NCBI GenBank assembly: GCA_963971285.1
Contig: OZ020265.1
Coordinates: 1,376,001-1,440,000 of the forward strand
Length of the DNA stretch: 64,000 bases
Direction of reading: 5' to 3'
Origin: Astropecten irregularis
Taxonomy: Eukaryota > Echinodermata > Asteroidea > Paxillosida > Astropectinidae
Positions 63,201 through 64,000 of the stretch are shown here, piece after piece. Within the stretch, counting starts at the first letter, position 1. Each line of letters begins with the position of its first letter. Made by a program: the position numbers and the translations under genes. The notes below the pieces were generated by a model. It was not told the origin of the DNA. It was given only the letters and a program-made list of their open reading frames with translations, and ran no database searches.

Positions 63201-63306
63201 GAATGGTGTCATGCGAGAATACGTGGCAACATTTGGCAATTCTGATGTTGAAAAGGTTGGAGACTGGGTACCAATTATCGTCGAGGAAATCACTGGTGCT
63301 CCAATG
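50950..63306 (+). CDS. TCTN: Tectonic (TCTN1/TCTN3-like) ciliary transition-zone protein, 3' end missing
   Basis: Tectonics belong to the MKS/B9 transition-zone complex that gates the ciliary membrane and affects Hedgehog signalling. Ten exons join in frame: 50950-51262, 54824-54944, 55584-55690, 57141-57277, 59249-59470, 60321-60524, 60734-60859, 61231-61337, 61679-61819 and 63138-63306. All have GT/AG borders. About 549 residues are present; family members run about 590-690, so one or more final exons lie to the right. Visible parts are a signal peptide (MAARLRTKFLFLLAQ onward), a Thr/Pro-rich spacer, the hallmark Cys cluster CFCDLTSNACDVNCCCDTDC, SGNPGYVAGMPVLAG, and EYVATFGNSDVEKVGDWVP. 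The start at 50950 was chosen because an in-frame ATG upstream (50848) would bury the signal peptide. Which vertebrate paralogue is closest cannot be settled here. Confidence 0.93.
51300..52280. other. Tectonic intron 1, 5' part
   Basis: Mostly unique. A small inverted repeat GATCGTAACCCTAGGTC / GACCTTAGGGTTACGA lies at 51424-51476. No exon recognised. Confidence 0.4.
52281..53654. mobile_element. Foldback / Mutator-like element with about 300-bp TIRs and 9-bp TSD
   Basis: TSD ATAAATGCA at 52281-52289 and 53646-53654. The element (52290-53645) starts TAGTCCGAGTAACTTGGACC and ends GGTCCAAGTTACTCGGACTA. Arms pair over about 260 bp, and TGCACAGCGAAAAATCCC / GGGAATTTTTCGCTGTGCA shows pairing deeper in. 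The middle is CG-rich with TGTGACGTCATCGCA and CCATGTGCTGGCCC words. No transposase frame found. Long TIRs with a 9-bp TSD fit Mutator-like elements. Confidence 0.85.
53660..54205. other. Tectonic intron 1, middle part
   Basis: AT-rich unique sequence without recognised features. Confidence 0.35.
54209..54393. mobile_element. TIR element, CAATAGCGCTCCGCACT family
   Basis: Ends GAATAGCGCTCTGCACTAA and AAGTGCGGAGCGCTATTC; CATGCACGTACATGCATGC in the centre. Confidence 0.78.
54824..54944 (+). CDS. TCTN: Tectonic exon 2 (Cys cluster)
   Basis: Encodes DLGRCFCDLTSNACDVNC and CCDTDCSTEDL; acceptor GCTTCTACAG, donor GTGAGT. Confidence 0.94.
55584..55690 (+). CDS. TCTN: Tectonic exon 3
   Basis: Encodes VVNEELCFRSTIIYTENNP and GFFCISIDN; acceptor TTTTTAG, donor GTAAGTTG. 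Confidence 0.88.
55748..55938. mobile_element. CG-rich TIR element, TGGCTGCGTTCGAGCG family
   Basis: Ends TGGCTGCGTTCGAGCG and CGCTCGAACGCAGCCA; inside are GAGTATACTC palindromes. The right edge of the window (63882-64000) begins another GTGCGTTCGAGTAGGTC element. Confidence 0.75.
56127..56649. mobile_element. MITE split by a GGGCCCAATTTCATGGAA element
   Basis: 56127-56345 and 56628-56649 are the two parts of a CCAATTTCATAGAGC MITE (ends TGCCAATTTCATAAAACTGC and TTTGAAATTGGCCCCAGG). 56346-56632 is the inserted element with ends GGGCCCAATTTCATGGAATC and CCATGATATTGGGCCC. Confidence 0.75.
56650..57130. other. Tectonic intron 3, 3' part
   Basis: Unique sequence with loosely repeated CCAACAGCTGGGGCCTGTTG-type words; no feature recognised. 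Confidence 0.3.
57141..57277 (+). CDS. TCTN: Tectonic exon 4
   Basis: Encodes EGRNYYNVPELIDSVGSF to PQPTYGNFYK; acceptor TGACTTTCAG, donor GTAAAAAA. Confidence 0.87.
57294..57703 (+). mobile_element. TTAA-flanked MITE copy 9 inserted in a SINE-B fragment
   Basis: MITE at 57319-57688 with TTAA ends. It is flanked by GAGGGTAGAGATGGCTTTGAG and TTAGCCTTTGTG, which are contiguous in SINE-B at 41692-41728. Confidence 0.8.
57704..58370 (+). pseudogene. Decayed non-LTR retrotransposon, C-terminal part of ORF2
   Basis: Reads VELVDRFTYLG then a stop, NEINKRIGRACGVMDSLDR, LPVLLYGCETWSLTG, RRLNVFSSGSLRRILG and YSHVASFHASDP. This is the typical post-reverse-transcriptase region of LINE elements (FTYLG, LYGCETW, RRILG). 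Several stops and frame changes mark it as inactive; the clade is not assigned. Confidence 0.8.
58371..58455 (+). repeat. SINE-B-like tail directly after the LINE fragment
   Basis: GGGGCAGTATATTCCCTAGG, GAGTTGAGATTGTTTCAGGA and CTGACCAGGGATAATAGTA match the SINE-B tail at 41745-41825. Confidence 0.7.
58705..59213 (-). mobile_element. About 515-bp TIR element, copy 3
   Basis: Ends GGGGATTGTGGGTTGACGGG and GTCAACCCACAATCGCC; inverted relative to 10474 and 11053. It sits 35 bp before tectonic exon 5. Confidence 0.78.
59249..59470 (+). CDS. TCTN: Tectonic exon 5
   Basis: 74 codons, AGDAIYTVYESLALG to FVKGFKLVP; acceptor ATCCATAG, donor GTAAGAAC. Includes SLCDDINPASFLYDQQTSC, matching family SLCTDNNPAAFLVNQ. 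Confidence 0.93.
59504..59842 (-). mobile_element. TTAA-flanked MITE, copy 10
   Basis: TTAA at 59504-59507 and 59839-59842; starts 33 bp after tectonic exon 5. Confidence 0.8.
59911..60285. mobile_element. CG-rich TIR element, TAGAGTTAAAT family
   Basis: Ends ATAGAGTTAAATTTATAAAA and TTTTTTATTTAAATCTAT with ACTAGAGTGCGC / GAGTGCACACTCTG next inside; inverted copy of 31111-31448. It ends 36 bp before tectonic exon 6. Confidence 0.72.
60321..60524 (+). CDS. TCTN: Tectonic exon 6
   Basis: 68 codons, TPSYLTSELNITVES to ECNNVLLE; acceptor TTATTCGCAG, donor GTAGGAAA. Confidence 0.9.
60734..60859 (+). CDS. TCTN: Tectonic exon 7
   Basis: 42 codons, VAFTITHNGSGWIELTEV to KFSVDFVK; acceptor ATATCCCAG, donor GTAGGACA. 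Confidence 0.92.
61231..61337 (+). CDS. TCTN: Tectonic exon 8
   Basis: Encodes ASDEVTFIRSGNPGYVAGMP and ends VIDGET; acceptor TTTTTTTACAG, donor GTAAATG. Carries the family signature SGNPGY. Confidence 0.93.
61435..61640. repeat. Two-unit tandem duplication (about 95 bp) in tectonic intron 8
   Basis: AGTTGACAATAGTGGCTATG starts at 61452 and 61546; both units run to AGAGGCTTAAGACAACT. The last unit ends about 40 bp before exon 9. Confidence 0.75.
61679..61819 (+). CDS. TCTN: Tectonic exon 9
   Basis: Encodes FSIELSSDRNNWLTVIKS and DLRTGCMV. The FG-x-x-x-x-(S/T)GC pattern matches vertebrate tectonics. Confidence 0.92.
62111..62292. mobile_element. TIR element, CAATAGCGCTCCGCACT family
   Basis: Ends CAATAGTGCTCCGCACTTA and AAGTGCGGAGTGCTATTG; AACATTGACTCACACACG inside. 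Confidence 0.78.
62315..62530 (+). repeat. SINE-A copy with doubled tail
   Basis: tRNA-like unit at 62320-62392 (GCTGGATAGTTCAGTTGGTA, GCCGGTTCGAATCCCACTCC). The tail CAGTCAGTTT(C/T)CCTTGTGG plus TGATGATCAAATGGAG occurs twice. Confidence 0.75.
62902..63082. repeat. Long hairpin (about 90-bp arms) just before tectonic exon 10
   Basis: Left arm ACAAATATCACATGGTTTAT, TTCGGGTGGACAGTCGATTC, TAGCTTCCCTCGGTGTTGG; right arm is its reverse complement with one or two changes. The loop near 62990 contains AGGTGCCTCCAAGGTGCCT. It ends 56 bp before the exon 10 acceptor. Confidence 0.88.
63138..63306 (+). CDS. TCTN: Tectonic exon 10 (last one visible)
   Basis: Encodes VTFNKSSDRCSLIQEVALN to VEEITGAPM; acceptor TTTATCAG 56 bp after a long hairpin, donor GTGAGTTA. 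Phase 0 out, so another coding exon must follow beyond the window. Confidence 0.92.
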
Positions 63307-63457
63307 GTGAGTTACCGAGTAGTGAGTTTCTGAGTTATGAGTTTTGTTTGAGTCATGTATCAGTGCTGTAGTCAGGGGACGTTTATGTAAGATATGAATG
63401 TGTCATTAGTGAAGTCAGTGTACAAGGGCTGGATTTCACAAAACACTAAGATTAATC

Positions 63458-63796
63458 TTGAAGGTACTATCATACTTGGGTAGCATACCAAAACAGAAAT
63501 CTTCACAGATTTACCTATAACTTACAGGGTATAAAGATGGTGATGGTAGAAACATGCCGTTCTGCCTAAAATGCTGTATTTATCCAGAAAAAGAGTAAAA
63601 GCAATGACCAAAAACAATTTTGATCTTTCAAAGATCAAAATTAACGGTGAAAATTAAAAAAAATAGTTTTCTCAAAAAGTGGGCACTGTATTGGACTGAA
63701 AATTTCACAGATGACTGTTACAGCATCTGTCTTGATATTTTTGCCCATGAATCTGCATTTCCTTGACAAAAACCAAAGCATGATATTACCCTTTAA
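63458..63796 (+). mobile_element. TTAA-flanked MITE, copy 11
   Basis: Left flank TTGA instead of TTAA, right TTAA at 63793-63796; centre GATCTTTCAAAGATC. Confidence 0.75.
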
Positions 63797-64000
63797 GATG
63801 AGATGTTAGTATCGCCATAATGATTTGTATTGAGACATCACACTTTGCTATTAAAGCAACTTGGATTGATTCCCATGTAGAGGTGCGTTCGAGTAGGTCA
63901 CCTAGGTCGCTCCGAGTCAGCCCCCGTACCGTTCGATTAGGTCTGATGTCATTCTCGGGGTTCACCCAGGGCAGCCACCAGTGACCCTGCTCATGAGCAG

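Overview
The window is animal genomic DNA: spliced genes with 0.3-5 kb introns, set among many short transposons, tRNA-derived SINE-like repeats and minisatellites. Gene content (a forkhead FOXN1/4 gene, an ILVBL/HACL2 homologue, a tectonic gene, a large immunoglobulin-type receptor) and the repeat style suggest an invertebrate deuterostome. An echinoderm such as a sea star is my best guess, but this is inference only.

Layout, left to right. 461-13846 (minus): ILVBL, ten exons found, with the C-terminal third lying beyond the left edge. 18729-20951 (plus): an uninterrupted 740-residue type I membrane protein with three Ig domains and a long tail holding six Tyr-Ala motifs. 26977-27183 (minus): a possible first exon of an unidentified gene, divergent from FOXN1/4. 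27673-38074 (plus): FOXN1/4, five coding exons, 521 residues, complete. 47604-49868 (minus): a three-exon gene for a 212-residue protein I do not recognise. 50950-63306 (plus): a tectonic gene, ten exons found, running off the right edge. Exon joins were checked by reading frame, splice-site dinucleotides and fit to the remembered family sequence; no transcript data were available.

The rest is mostly repeats. At least fifteen short families recur, many with terminal inverted repeats (TIRs) and some with clear target-site duplications (TSDs): a TTAA-flanked element in 11 copies, a hAT-type element with an 8-bp TSD, a Mutator/foldback-like element with long TIRs and a 9-bp TSD, and a mariner-like element flanked by TA. 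Three dispersed elements have also been amplified into tandem arrays (109-bp, about 57-bp and 83-bp units). The genes are functionally unrelated (fatty-acid alpha-oxidation, surface recognition, transcription, ciliary transition zone), so the window is not an operon-like system. Its most unusual content is the Ig receptor, the unknown 212-residue gene, and the way small elements are nested, inverted and tandemly expanded inside introns, sometimes right beside splice sites.
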